A stretch of DNA of 64,000 bases from Pictodentalium vernedei (lineage: Eukaryota; Mollusca; Scaphopoda; Dentaliida; Dentaliidae), in NCBI GenBank assembly GCA_031216915.1, contig CM062289.1:24385533-24449532 (forward strand). Reading direction: 5' to 3'. The notes under the pieces were generated by a model. The model did no database searches, was not told where the DNA came from, and saw nothing but the letters and a program-made list of their open reading frames with translations. Each line of letters opens with the position of its first letter. The stretch's first letter is position 1. Position numbers and translations under genes: made by a program. Below, one piece after another: positions 1-8,376 of this stretch.

Positions 1-1
1 A

Positions 2-1855
2 GATCCCTTGAGAGAAGCATTTACCTTAGCCGATGCATGTACAAAAGCTTGGAGAAAAAATTCACTTCCAGAAAACAAAATGGCAATCATTTCAGACATA
101 GGTTACCCTGCTAAAGTCAAATACTCCATTAAAGCCATTAGATTTTTACAGACAGTTGCACAGGAAGAAAACATACATATTCAACATGCACTCAATGGTG
201 GGGAAGTTAAAATAGGGGGATATTATGTTGATGGGTTTCACAAAGACACAAATACAATCTTTGAATTTTATGGATGTATGTGGCATGGGTGCAAGACATG
301 TTACAAAGACAATACACATGAGAAAAATCCAATCAATTTGCTAAGTTACCAAACTCTATACAACAATACACAGGAACGCATACACCATTTAGAATCATTA
401 GGGTATAACATGAGAATAACATGGGAACATGAACTTGATGATTTTTGCAAATCAAACCCTGAAGTAAAATCAACATTAAATTCATTTTTTCCAAACATGG
501 ATCCTATTAAACCACGTGAAGCATTATTTGGTGGGAGAACAAATGCCATTAAATTACATCATAAAATAGACCAAAACACAGGCAATGAAATAAAATACAT
601 AGACATCTGTTCACTCTATCCTTATGTCAATAAACACAGAGAATATCCAGTAGGTCATCCAAATATACTCACAAAAGAAAACATAGACATGAATAATATA
701 AGACAGTACAGGGGGCTTATCAAATGTAAAGTTTTACCACCACAATCTCTACACATGCCAGTATTACCAATTCATTGCAACAAGAAAATGGTTTTTACAC
801 TTTGCAATACATGTGCAGAACAAGAATTAGACAAATGTGAACACACACCAGATCAACGCAGTATTACAGGTACATGGACATCTGTTGAACTTTTTAAAGC
901 ATTGGGAATGGGATACACATTACTTGACACTTATCAGATTTGGCATTGGGAAGAATGGTCTTCAGAAATTTACAAACATTATGTGAACAAATATTTAAAA
1001 ATGAAACAAGAAGCCAGTGGATATCCAGATTGGGTGAAAACAGAAACAGACAAAGATACATTTAAGAAAGACTATGCACAAATTGAAAACATACATTTGG
1101 AAAATATTGAAAAAAATCCAGGACAAAGATCATTTGCTAAAACCATGTTAAACTGTTTATGGGGGAAAAGTGCACAAAACAATTTAAAAACAAAAACAGA
1201 ATATATACAAGACCCATCAAAATATTTTGACCTGATACAAGATAAAGACATCATTATTAAAAATGTTGAATTGTTTGATCATGATAAATGTATTTTAGTC
1301 AATTACACAAAATCTACAGATGTTTATGAACCTCACAAATCAGCTAATGTTGCAGTTGCATCTTTTGTCACAGCTTATGCACGAATGGAATTATATAAAG
1401 TAATAGGACGTTTGGGTAGACGGGTATTATACTTTGACACAGACAGTTGTATTTACATCCATAACCCCACACTTTGGAATCCACAAATTATAAACAGTAG
1501 GTTAGGTCAATGGACAGATGAACATCCAGATGCAAAAATTATTGAATATGTAGGTTTAGGTCCAAAAAATTATGGTTACAAATACATTAAAGATGGTCAA
1601 ATACACACATCATGTAAAGTTAAAGGAATCACATTAGATTACAATACATCACAAAAAGTCAATTTTGAATCCATGGTGGAATGTGTACAAGACAGACACA
1701 ATTATAAAATGAACATTGAATACACACATAGAATTAAACGCAACAAGAACAGACAAGTTACAAGTGAAAGACAAACCAAAACATTCAGATCTGTGTACAC
1801 AAAACGTTTTGTAGTGGATAAATATGATACAAGACCTTATGGGTTTAAGGTATAA
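2..1855 (+). CDS. PolB: Protein-primed family B DNA polymerase, C-terminal part
   Basis: Replicates the element from a protein-primed terminus, by family knowledge. The frame is open from the window edge, so the start codon and most of the exonuclease domain are missing; about 617 codons remain. Visible landmarks are a Cys/His patch FEFYGCMWHGCKTC near 259-300, an insertion typical of Polinton PolB and related to VSR-like folds, motif A DICSLYPY near 602, motif B KTMLNCLWGKS near 1138, and motif C YFDTDS near 1431 with the two catalytic Asp residues. The C-terminus is basic. The last 85 bases and the following leader are duplicated just downstream. No break was seen. Confidence in the family is very high. 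Confidence 0.96.
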   Translation, partial: DPLREAFTLADACTKAWRKNSLPENKMAIISDIGYPAKVKYSIKAIRFLQTVAQEENIHIQHALNGGEVKIGGYYVDGFHKDTNTIFEFYGCMWHGCKTCYKDNTHEKNPINLLSYQTLYNNTQERIHHLESLGYNMRITWEHELDDFCKSNPEVKSTLNSFFPNMDPIKPREALFGGRTNAIKLHHKIDQNTGNEIKYIDICSLYPYVNKHREYPVGHPNILTKENIDMNNIRQYRGLIKCKVLPPQSLHMPVLPIHCNKKMVFTLCNTCAEQELDKCEHTPDQRSITGTWTSVELFKALGMGYTLLDTYQIWHWEEWSSEIYKHYVNKYLKMKQEASGYPDWVKTETDKDTFKKDYAQIENIHLENIEKNPGQRSFAKTMLNCLWGKSAQNNLKTKTEYIQDPSKYFDLIQDKDIIIKNVELFDHDKCILVNYTKSTDVYEPHKSANVAVASFVTAYARMELYKVIGRLGRRVLYFDTDSCIYIHNPTLWNPQIINSRLGQWTDEHPDAKIIEYVGLGPKNYGYKYIKDGQIHTSCKVKGITLDYNTSQKVNFESMVECVQDRHNYKMNIEYTHRIKRNKNRQVTSERQTKTFRSVYTKRFVVDKYDTRPYGFKV

Positions 1856-2037
1856 AAATTACTCTTCAGAATTCTCATTTCAAGTTTGAACAAGACCAGA
1901 CATGTCACAATTGAATTACAAACCAAAACATTCAGATCTGTGTACACAAACCATTTTGTAGTGGATAAATATGACACAAAACCTTATGGGCCTAAGGTAT
2001 AAAAGAACCCTTCGGATTTCTCATTTCAACTTTGAAC
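1771..2037 (+). repeat. Direct duplication of PolB 3' end plus promoter leader
   Basis: Bases 1771-1891 recur at 1918-2037 with an offset of about 147 nt and a few mismatches. The copied unit holds the last PolB codons, the stop, a TATAAAA box and the leader TCTCATTTCAA(G/C)TTTGAAC. The second copy therefore supplies the TATA box and leader used by the next gene, and its PolB piece is non-coding. Confidence 0.9.
1998..2005 (+). promoter_or_regulatory. TATA-like box upstream of the BIR gene
   Basis: TATAAAAG lies 47 nt upstream of the ATG at 2052, in the second copy of the duplicated leader. Similar boxes precede other genes of the element, which fits separate promoters rather than one transcript. 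Function is inferred from position and consensus only. Confidence 0.5.
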
Positions 2038-2051
2038 ACTGAGCAGGCAAG

Positions 2052-2675
2052 ATGTCTCTACCACTCAATCCTACTTATCCTATATACTTGTCAGAGTTAA
2101 GAAGACTTTCGAGTTTTAGTATGACTACAAACCCTATTTTAAAATCCAAGAAAGAAGACTTAGCTAAAGCTGGATTTTTCTATATAGGAGATGGTAAAGT
2201 AAAATGTTTTGTATGTGGACAAGGTTTAATGAATTGGGAAGAAAAAGATATTCCTTTGCAAGAACATGTTAAGTGGTCACCAAATTGTTCTTATATTCAA
2301 TTGATAAGAAATTGTCAATTATACAAACCACCAACAAGTATGCAAACACCCCCAGATAAAATATTATCAGTGATGGATTATGGATTCACTTTAAATCAAG
2401 TATTTTCAACAATGAAAAAATATGACAAGTGTTTAGATGATTTTCCAGATTCTAAGTCTTTATTTGCACTCATGGTGCTAAATGATCAAAGTACATCATT
2501 TAGTACCATAATTGCAAGACAAGCTGCAGGACAATTCAAAACTAAGTTTGATAAAATGTTTTCAGATAATGCAGGAAATGATTTTCCTGACCGTCCTGAT
2601 GTATTTTGTGCATCAGGTAATATAGTACCTGATGGACAAAATACATCAGAAGAGACAAAAGAATCATCACTTTGA
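2052..2675 (+). CDS. BIR-domain (inhibitor-of-apoptosis-like) protein
   Basis: 207 aa. Residues about 15-82 form a clear baculoviral IAP repeat: R17-R18-L-SSF, then LAKAGFFYIGDGKVKCFVCG, and EHVKWSPNC. The zinc ligands C52, C55, H72 and C79 and the GFFY and W75 positions are all present. There is one BIR and no RING or CARD. The C-terminal half (about 95-207) is unrecognised and acidic near its end. IAP-type BIR proteins bind caspases or IAP-binding peptides, so a role in blocking host cell death during replication is a reasonable inference, not shown. It sits directly after PolB, with its own TATA box. The start is the first ATG after the leader (context CAAGATGTC). Confidence 0.93.
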   Translation: MSLPLNPTYPIYLSELRRLSSFSMTTNPILKSKKEDLAKAGFFYIGDGKVKCFVCGQGLMNWEEKDIPLQEHVKWSPNCSYIQLIRNCQLYKPPTSMQTPPDKILSVMDYGFTLNQVFSTMKKYDKCLDDFPDSKSLFALMVLNDQSTSFSTIIARQAAGQFKTKFDKMFSDNAGNDFPDRPDVFCASGNIVPDGQNTSEETKESSL

Positions 2676-2683
2676 TTTCAACC

Positions 2684-3070
2684 ATGGAACCAGTAAGACG
2701 TATGTTAGACAACAAGATTACACGTAAGGCATTATTATATGCATTTCAATTGATCACTCCTGGTTATCTAACAATAACAAAAGAGTTTATTCATAATCAA
2801 TTGGGAAAAGATGAAATGTATGGGGAATTTTGTAATGCATTACAAATCATGAATGCTTTTTACAAAGATAATATAGAAAATATTTGGACAAGAGTTGTGT
2901 GGGGTAATATAATTTATGATAAAGAAATCATTAATTACTTGTATAGACAATGTGTACCACAAATAGATAGAAGAATAGATTCTTCAGAAACTGTATTTGA
3001 GTTAAAAGCACCCTTAAAACGAATACCTACTAAAAGACATGAAGAAGGTATGGAAACAGAAAGTATATAA
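2684..3070 (+). CDS. Polinton protein of unknown function
   Basis: 128 aa from the ATG at 2684 (context ACCATGGAA, a good Kozak match); the frame is open a little upstream with no ATG. Nine bases separate this ATG from the BIR stop at 2675. The protein is mostly helical-looking and soluble, with the text RKALLYAFQLITPGYLTITK near the N-terminus and a basic, Lys/Arg-containing tail. I recognise no domain. Its place between the BIR gene and the packaging ATPase suggests a morphogenesis or replication accessory role, but nothing in the sequence proves it. Confidence 0.75.
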   Translation: MEPVRRMLDNKITRKALLYAFQLITPGYLTITKEFIHNQLGKDEMYGEFCNALQIMNAFYKDNIENIWTRVVWGNIIYDKEIINYLYRQCVPQIDRRIDSSETVFELKAPLKRIPTKRHEEGMETESI

Positions 3071-3071
3071 G
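3064..3071 (+). promoter_or_regulatory. TATA-like box upstream of the ATPase gene
   Basis: TATATAAG overlaps the stop of the upstream gene and sits about 40 nt before the ATG at 3110. Inferred from position and consensus. Confidence 0.4.
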
Positions 3072-3109
3072 TGAATGATTTGACAACTCTTATTCACACA
3101 AATACAATT

Positions 3110-3766
3110 ATGGCATCGAGTGAATGTTTATTGTTTCAACACCCTTGTAATATCTTTATTTCGGGACCTAGTGGTTCAGGAAAAACAGAATTTGTCAAAA
3201 AGCTTATTGATATGAAACATGACTTATTTCAAATTCCCCCACAAAAAATCATTTGGTGTTATAAAGAATGGCAAAATACATATACTTTACTTAAAGAAAG
3301 TGAAGATATTAAATTCATAGATGGTATCCCTGATGATGAATATGAAATTGTCAGTGATGTCACTATTCCCCATCTTGTAGTTTTTGATGATATGTTAGGA
3401 GATAAAGATGAAGAAAAAATTAAATTATGGTTCACACGAAAAGGACATCATAGAAATGCAAGTGTCATTTACATTACACAAAATATGTTTCAACAATCTA
3501 AATCTAGTCGTACCATAAGTTTAAATGCACATTATATGATTTTATTTCAAAATACCAGAGATAAAGGGCAAATTAAAGTATTGGCAAATCAAGTTCAATT
3601 ACCACATTTAAATGCATGTTATCAAGATGCAACAAGTATTGATCATGGTTATTTATTAATTGATTTTCATCCTAGAACTCCTGAGTCTTTGAGATTAAGA
3701 ACTGATATTTTTCATCCTTGGGTAACACAAAATGAACGTGGTCCCATCATTTATACAAAACTATAA
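3110..3766 (+). CDS. Genome-packaging ATPase (FtsK/HerA superfamily)
   Basis: 218 aa from the ATG at 3110. The frame is open a little further upstream but only from a GTG. Walker A GPSGSGKT is at residues 19-26 and Walker B PHLVVFDD at about 87-94, followed by a sensor-like ITQN (near 3470-3482). Short single-domain ATPases of this kind drive capsid genome packaging in Polintons, virophages and relatives, related to the A32-like enzymes of large DNA viruses. Length is normal for the family and all motifs are intact. Confidence 0.93.
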   Translation: MASSECLLFQHPCNIFISGPSGSGKTEFVKKLIDMKHDLFQIPPQKIIWCYKEWQNTYTLLKESEDIKFIDGIPDDEYEIVSDVTIPHLVVFDDMLGDKDEEKIKLWFTRKGHHRNASVIYITQNMFQQSKSSRTISLNAHYMILFQNTRDKGQIKVLANQVQLPHLNACYQDATSIDHGYLLIDFHPRTPESLRLRTDIFHPWVTQNERGPIIYTKL

Positions 3767-3829
3767 ATTCCCCATGTTCTAACGAGTTGATGTTAGTTAG
3801 TCAAAGTTTGTCAACGACTACACATCATC

Positions 3830-4570
3830 ATGGTATCATTCATACAATCTTTGGAACAACTTGGTCAAGAAACAAGTCCATTTGCAAGACAAAAATTACT
3901 TAAGAAAGGTTTTAAGAAAATTTTAAAATGGTTTACATTAGCAAGTAGAATCATACTGAATAAGAAAATTAAATTGCCAAAACAAACTTTAACTTATATG
4001 GATAAACATAAACAAGATCTTGAACAACTTGCAAATCCCAGAGTTGATCTTGCAACAAAACGAAACATTATTTTAAAACCAGGAGGTGGTGGGTTTTTTG
4101 GTGGTGTTATCATTCGTAATTTAATTCGATGGGATGGTCATAAGACAAGTAGATCATTCTATTCACCATTCAAAAAAACAAAGAGTAAGAAACAAAAGTC
4201 ACCTAAAAGGAAACGAAAATCCCCCAAGAAAAGATCAAATAATTCATCAACCTCTAGAGAGATAAAAAATCAACGAAAGGTAGGACCTAAATATATGTAC
4301 ACAAATTTTGAAATTGCCCCTCATAGATCTCCATCTACAAAAACAAAAGCATTACTTGTGAAAAATCTTCAAAGACAAAGAAAAGTATCACCACTTAAGT
4401 TAACACGTGTAGTGTCAATAACAAAAGATGGTGTTAAAAATCATGAACCAATGTATTCTGTACAAAATACACAACATGTACCATTAAAAGAAAAGATTCC
4501 CACAATGGCACGTTTTACAGCTTTAAATACACCTAAACCTGTTAAAGGGATAAGGTCTTACTTTAAATAA
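3830..4570 (+). CDS. Basic core/minor capsid precursor with Gly-Gly processing-like site
   Basis: 246 aa. The N-terminal third is helical. The motif ILKPGGGGFFGGVI at about residues 84-97 resembles the Gly-Gly sites cut by adenain-type proteases in adenovirus core proteins. After it comes a very basic stretch (KKTKSKKQKSPKRKRKSPKK near residues 117-136), which fits DNA condensation. The protease encoded at 10063 is the obvious candidate for maturation. The product is named by composition and context; no enzymatic domain is visible. Confidence 0.7.
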   Translation: MVSFIQSLEQLGQETSPFARQKLLKKGFKKILKWFTLASRIILNKKIKLPKQTLTYMDKHKQDLEQLANPRVDLATKRNIILKPGGGGFFGGVIIRNLIRWDGHKTSRSFYSPFKKTKSKKQKSPKRKRKSPKKRSNNSSTSREIKNQRKVGPKYMYTNFEIAPHRSPSTKTKALLVKNLQRQRKVSPLKLTRVVSITKDGVKNHEPMYSVQNTQHVPLKEKIPTMARFTALNTPKPVKGIRSYFK

Positions 4571-4587
4571 TATAAAGTTTGCACATG

Positions 4588-4596
4588 TATAAATAG
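4588..4596 (+). promoter_or_regulatory. TATA-like box before the 4649 gene
   Basis: TATAAATAG lies about 53 nt upstream of the ATG at 4649. It is the cleanest TATA match among the intergenic gaps of this element. Confidence 0.45.
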
Positions 4597-4648
4597 CATT
4601 ACATTTTTATATTTGTTTCATTTAATCATTAGATTCTATAAGATCAAG

Positions 4649-5020
4649 ATGGTGAGACAAAATAAGAAACAAAAAATTCCTTTAGTTAAAAAATATGGTG
4701 GTATGTTAATAGGTTTAAGTCAAACTCCTCCAGCATTTCAAAAACAAATTATGAAAAATGCACCTAAAGAATTAATTAATTGTGTGTCAGAATGTTGTCA
4801 TAATCTTTTAAAAGGCAACATACATCTAACAAAAAGTCAGAAACAAAAATTACATCCAAAGCGTCAACAACTACGAGCACTCGCTAGTAAATCAATAACT
4901 CTTAAAAAGAAAAAACAAATTTTAAATCAAAAAGGTGGTTTTTTACCATTACTTGGTTTACTTGGACCTGCTATAGGAGTTGCAACAAATCTTGCAAATA
5001 AATTAGTCGATAAAATATGA
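4649..5020 (+). CDS. Small basic core protein with hydrophobic Gly-rich tail (pX-like)
   Basis: 123 aa starting at MVRQNKKQK. The first ATG is at 4649, and the open frame upstream has only a TTG. It is Lys/Arg-rich, then ends with QKGGFLPLLGLLGPAIGVAT, a hydrophobic glycine-rich segment preceded by a GG pair. Small proteins with this layout recur in Polintons and adintoviruses and are compared with adenovirus core protein X. A membrane-active or DNA-condensing role is inferred. The stop overlaps the next start as ATGA. Confidence 0.65.
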   Translation: MVRQNKKQKIPLVKKYGGMLIGLSQTPPAFQKQIMKNAPKELINCVSECCHNLLKGNIHLTKSQKQKLHPKRQQLRALASKSITLKKKKQILNQKGGFLPLLGLLGPAIGVATNLANKLVDKI

Positions 5021-5778
5021 AAAAGATGGCTATTGTACCTTATCAAATGTTAGAAGATATGCAACGTTTTAGAAATGAAAAAGCTCAAAGACCAAGATTA
5101 CCCCCTAACCCACAAGTTACAAATACTGCACAACTTCAAAATGATTTATCATCTGTGTTAGGAAATTCAGAGTTGTCCGAAAGTGAGAAAGAACAAAAGT
5201 ATGGGGAAACTTTACAAAAATTTCAAATGTCACATAAGAAAGCATTACAACCAACATTGGTTCCATTGCCTGAGTCAGGAGAAAAATCATTATTTTTACG
5301 AGATCGTATTATAGAAAGTGTCCCTGTTACAATGAGACGTAAAGCAACTTCATTATTATCTGCTTTATCATCTCATCCACACATGAGTTGGGATGATCAG
5401 GGTGTATTAAGTTGCGATGGAGAAGTCATAAAAGGTTCAAATATCATAGATTTAGTCAATGATGTTCTTAGACACCGAAAAGGTTTTAAACCGAGTGGAT
5501 GGGAAATGTTTAGTCGTGGATTAAAAGATATAAATATCCCTCAAGATTTTGTTGGTAATCGTGAACGTTGGTTATGGATGAATAGACAACCTATACCCAA
5601 ACCCAGTAAATATCAAAGTTCTCCAGAAGATAGTTGGTCTGAAACTCCTCAATCCTCCCCTCCAAAACGTAAAGTTCGTCGAGGTCATAGAGTGCAGTGG
5701 AGTGAAGACACACCAAAGTCAGCACTAAAGCGTAAATTGACAAAACGTAGATTATCTGAAAAATGGGAAGCTTATTGA
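5017..5778 (+). CDS. Conserved Polinton protein, unknown function
   Basis: 253 aa; the ATG overlaps the upstream stop (ATGA). The N-terminus MAIVPYQMLEDMQ and a middle LPPNPQVTNTAQLQNDLSSV segment are followed by a predicted coiled stretch, then a Trp-containing compact region (RERWLWMNRQPIP near residues 185-197) and a Pro/Ser/Lys-rich tail. I have seen proteins of this shape beside capsid genes of animal Polintons, but no function is known to me. The 3' end overlaps the integrase start by 16 nt. Confidence 0.7.
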   Translation: MKKMAIVPYQMLEDMQRFRNEKAQRPRLPPNPQVTNTAQLQNDLSSVLGNSELSESEKEQKYGETLQKFQMSHKKALQPTLVPLPESGEKSLFLRDRIIESVPVTMRRKATSLLSALSSHPHMSWDDQGVLSCDGEVIKGSNIIDLVNDVLRHRKGFKPSGWEMFSRGLKDINIPQDFVGNRERWLWMNRQPIPKPSKYQSSPEDSWSETPQSSPPKRKVRRGHRVQWSEDTPKSALKRKLTKRRLSEKWEAY

Positions 5779-6851
5779 ATGATTTATTATCTGAAATATA
5801 TTACAATACAAAACATCCTGCTGGTTATGGTGGTATACAAAAATTGTACAAAGCAGCTCATAGTAAAGATAATTCCATCACAATTGATCAAGTGAAAAAA
5901 TGGTTGAAAGGAGAAAGAACTTATACTTTACATAAACCCATCCGTAAAAAATTTTCAAGACGTAAGACTATAGTGGGTGGTATTGATCATCAATGGCAGA
6001 TTGATTTAGCAGACTTACAAAGTTTACAATCTTACAATGACCAATTTCGTTATTTAGTTTGTGTTATTGATGTATTTTCCAAATATGCATGGGTAATACC
6101 CATTCACAATAAATCAGGAGAGACATTAACAAAATCTTTTCAGAGTATTTTGAAAACTTCTGGACGTAAACCATTATCATTACAATCTGATAAAGGTTCT
6201 GAATTTAAAAATAAAGATGTACAAAATTTTTTAAAGAAACAAAACATTCATTTCTTCACAACAGAAAATCCTGAAACCAAAGCTAGTATTGTTGAACGTT
6301 TTCAACGTACATTGAAAACACGAATGTGGAAATATTTTACACACAAACGTACATTAAGGTACATTGATGTGTTGGAAAATTTAGTTGATGGATATAATCA
6401 TAGTTTTCATCGAAGTATTCAGAGAACTCCTGCTTCAGTATCATTAGAAAATGAAGTAGAAGTATCTCAACATTTGTATGGTAAAAAAAAGTCTAAAAAG
6501 AAAAAAATACAATTTAAAGTTGGTGATATAGTACGTATTAATAAAACCAAACGTACATTTGAAAAAGGGTATTTACCAAATTGGACAAAAGAGTTATTTA
6601 AAATTACTCATGTAAAACATACAATACGACCCACTTATAAACTTGAAGATATGGGTGGTGAAAATATACAAGGGACATTTTATCCACAAGAAATTCAAAG
6701 TATAAAAGATGATAAAAAATATATAATTGAATCAATTCTTAATAGACGGTCAAGACGTGTGGGAAAGAAAATTATCAAAGAACTTAAAGTACATTGGGAA
6801 GGTTATCCAAAGAAATTTGATAGTTGGATAGCAGAATCAGATTTGATATAA
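5763..6851 (+). CDS. INT: Retroviral-type integrase with C-terminal chromodomain
   Basis: 362 aa. Catalyses element integration. The rve core shows D81 (HQWQIDLADL), D143 (QSDKGSEF) and E178 (ASIVERFQRT), the D,D-35-E spacing expected. A basic linker and SH3-like region (FKVGDIVRINKTKRTF) follow. Residues about 318-362 form a chromodomain: YIIESILNRR, LKVHWEGYP, DSWIAESDL. Chromodomains on integrases steer insertion toward methylated histone tails in chromoviruses, and some Polinton integrases share this. The N-terminal zinc-binding motif is not obvious. It overlaps the preceding gene by 16 nt. Intact. Confidence 0.95.
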   Translation: MGSLLNDLLSEIYYNTKHPAGYGGIQKLYKAAHSKDNSITIDQVKKWLKGERTYTLHKPIRKKFSRRKTIVGGIDHQWQIDLADLQSLQSYNDQFRYLVCVIDVFSKYAWVIPIHNKSGETLTKSFQSILKTSGRKPLSLQSDKGSEFKNKDVQNFLKKQNIHFFTTENPETKASIVERFQRTLKTRMWKYFTHKRTLRYIDVLENLVDGYNHSFHRSIQRTPASVSLENEVEVSQHLYGKKKSKKKKIQFKVGDIVRINKTKRTFEKGYLPNWTKELFKITHVKHTIRPTYKLEDMGGENIQGTFYPQEIQSIKDDKKYIIESILNRRSRRVGKKIIKELKVHWEGYPKKFDSWIAESDLI

Positions 6852-6858
6852 AAAGAAT

Positions 6859-7173
6859 ATGTCATTAAATGAAACTTCATTACCTAATGAAACCACAAGT
6901 GTTGATGTACAAAGTCAACAAAGTCAACAATTTAAAATTTGTGGAAATCGTGTTGCAAAAAATCAAGTCACTTATTTCACACAGATTATTATCATTTATG
7001 GTATTATAATTACTGCCATTGCACATTTGAGTTTACAAAGCCCTGATAAAGAATTGTGGTTAGTGTTAGTAAGTAGTTCATTAGGATATATTCTTCCAAG
7101 TCCAGGTTTAAAATATTTGAAACAACCACAAGATAAGAAAAATGAATTCATTTTACGTAACACTTCTCAGTGA
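6859..7173 (+). CDS. Small two-pass membrane protein
   Basis: 104 aa. A Gln/Ser-rich N-terminus is followed by two hydrophobic segments, VTYFTQIIIIYGIIITAIAH (about residues 37-56) and LWLVLVSSSLGYILPSPG (about 67-84), and a charged tail. Proteins of this pattern are common in Polintons and adintoviruses between the integrase and penton genes; their function is unknown to me. TATAAAAA lies only 5 nt before the ATG, too close to be its own TATA box. The 3' end overlaps the next gene by 32 nt. Confidence 0.7.
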   Translation: MSLNETSLPNETTSVDVQSQQSQQFKICGNRVAKNQVTYFTQIIIIYGIIITAIAHLSLQSPDKELWLVLVSSSLGYILPSPGLKYLKQPQDKKNEFILRNTSQ

Positions 7174-7990
7174 TAGTTCTATGGATATGTTTCCAAGTAA
7201 TAGCCAATGTTGTTTTCAAACACAATTATCTAAACCCATTCATGTTGATAAAGAACATTGGGAAGTGGGATTAGTTGAAGTAATTTTACCTTCGGAAGCA
7301 AAAAATATTACAGATGAAGAATCTGTTTTTAAAATCATTGTAACAGATAGCAAAATATCAAATCGTATTAATAAAACGAATTTGAAACATACATTACACA
7401 AAGGTGTTGCTGCTGTTGAATTAAATATTTTATCAGGTGCATATTCAAATGGCGGTCATGTCATAGATGCAATGCAAACAGAAATTCAAGAAAAACTTGG
7501 AGACATATTTAAATCATTTGATGTATTATTTCATGTTGGATTTTCAACTCTCCAAGGGCGTGTAAAAATAGTAGGAAATAGTATTGGGAAAGTGGGTATT
7601 GCAATGTCAGAAAGTTTATTACAAAAATTGGGATGTAAAGACAATATTTTTCCTGTCATTTTTCCCAACACATCAAAAGGTGCATTTAAATATAATGTGG
7701 ACTTAAATGTGGATTTCAATCAAATCTTTATTTATTCTGACATAGCAGATTATACATTTTTAGGTGATATTGAAGCACCTATTTTACGTGTGATTCCATT
7801 TGAATCACATAAAGAGTCTCTACATACTCATATAGAATGTGATAATGTACATTATGTACCAGTATCAAAATCTTATTTTGATCAGATTAGTATAAATATA
7901 AATGGGAACACTGGTAAACCCATTCAGTTTGCAAGTGGCAAGACAGTTGTCAAGTTGCATTTTAGACAGAGACATAAGTTAAATTTGTAA
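7142..7990 (+). CDS. Probable penton/minor capsid protein (single jelly-roll)
   Basis: 282 aa beginning MNSFYVTLLSDSSMDMFPSN. The N-terminal pattern FYVTL-S-S-----P-N---F-T-L followed by WEVGLVEVILP is typical of the minor capsid (penton) proteins found next to the hexon-like gene in Polintons and adintoviruses. The body is beta-rich by composition. It would form the fivefold vertices. The assignment rests on N-terminal similarity recalled from family knowledge and on position; a structure prediction would settle it. Confidence 0.65.
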   Translation: MNSFYVTLLSDSSMDMFPSNSQCCFQTQLSKPIHVDKEHWEVGLVEVILPSEAKNITDEESVFKIIVTDSKISNRINKTNLKHTLHKGVAAVELNILSGAYSNGGHVIDAMQTEIQEKLGDIFKSFDVLFHVGFSTLQGRVKIVGNSIGKVGIAMSESLLQKLGCKDNIFPVIFPNTSKGAFKYNVDLNVDFNQIFIYSDIADYTFLGDIEAPILRVIPFESHKESLHTHIECDNVHYVPVSKSYFDQISININGNTGKPIQFASGKTVVKLHFRQRHKLNL

Positions 7991-7993
7991 AAA

Positions 7994-8368
7994 ATGATGC
8001 CGGTGTATCAAGGTGTACCACGGCAATATGGATATGGATTAGGGTCTATTTTTCGCACAGCAATAAGAACAGCTTCACCATTTATAAAACCAATTGCAAA
8101 AAATGCATTTCAAACCTTAAAGAGAGATGGATTAAGACATGGTTTAGAAATAGCAAATGAATTGATAAAAAAACGTAAAGCACCTAAAGACATTTTATTA
8201 ACTCATGGAAAAGATCTTTTGAAATCAGTTGGTGAATCTGCTTTAGGTATAAAAAGACAAAAACAAGAACGAAAACGTCAGTCTGTGGTTCGTTCTCGTA
8301 GAGGTAAGACACGTCAAAGACAAGCTTATTCAAAACGAAAATCAAGACCACTTGATATATTTGATTGA
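7994..8368 (+). CDS. Small basic pVI/pX-like protein
   Basis: 124 aa. N-terminal YGYGLGSIFRTAIRTASPFI looks like an amphipathic, membrane-active helix preceded by a Gly motif, as in adenovirus pVI-like proteins. The C-terminus is strongly basic (RQSVVRSRRGKTRQRQ). It lies 3 nt after the penton stop and 8 nt before the capsid ATG. The role in entry or core condensation is inferred; confidence in the gene itself is good. Confidence 0.65.
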   Translation: MMPVYQGVPRQYGYGLGSIFRTAIRTASPFIKPIAKNAFQTLKRDGLRHGLEIANELIKKRKAPKDILLTHGKDLLKSVGESALGIKRQKQERKRQSVVRSRRGKTRQRQAYSKRKSRPLDIFD

Positions 8369-8376
8369 AAAAAATC

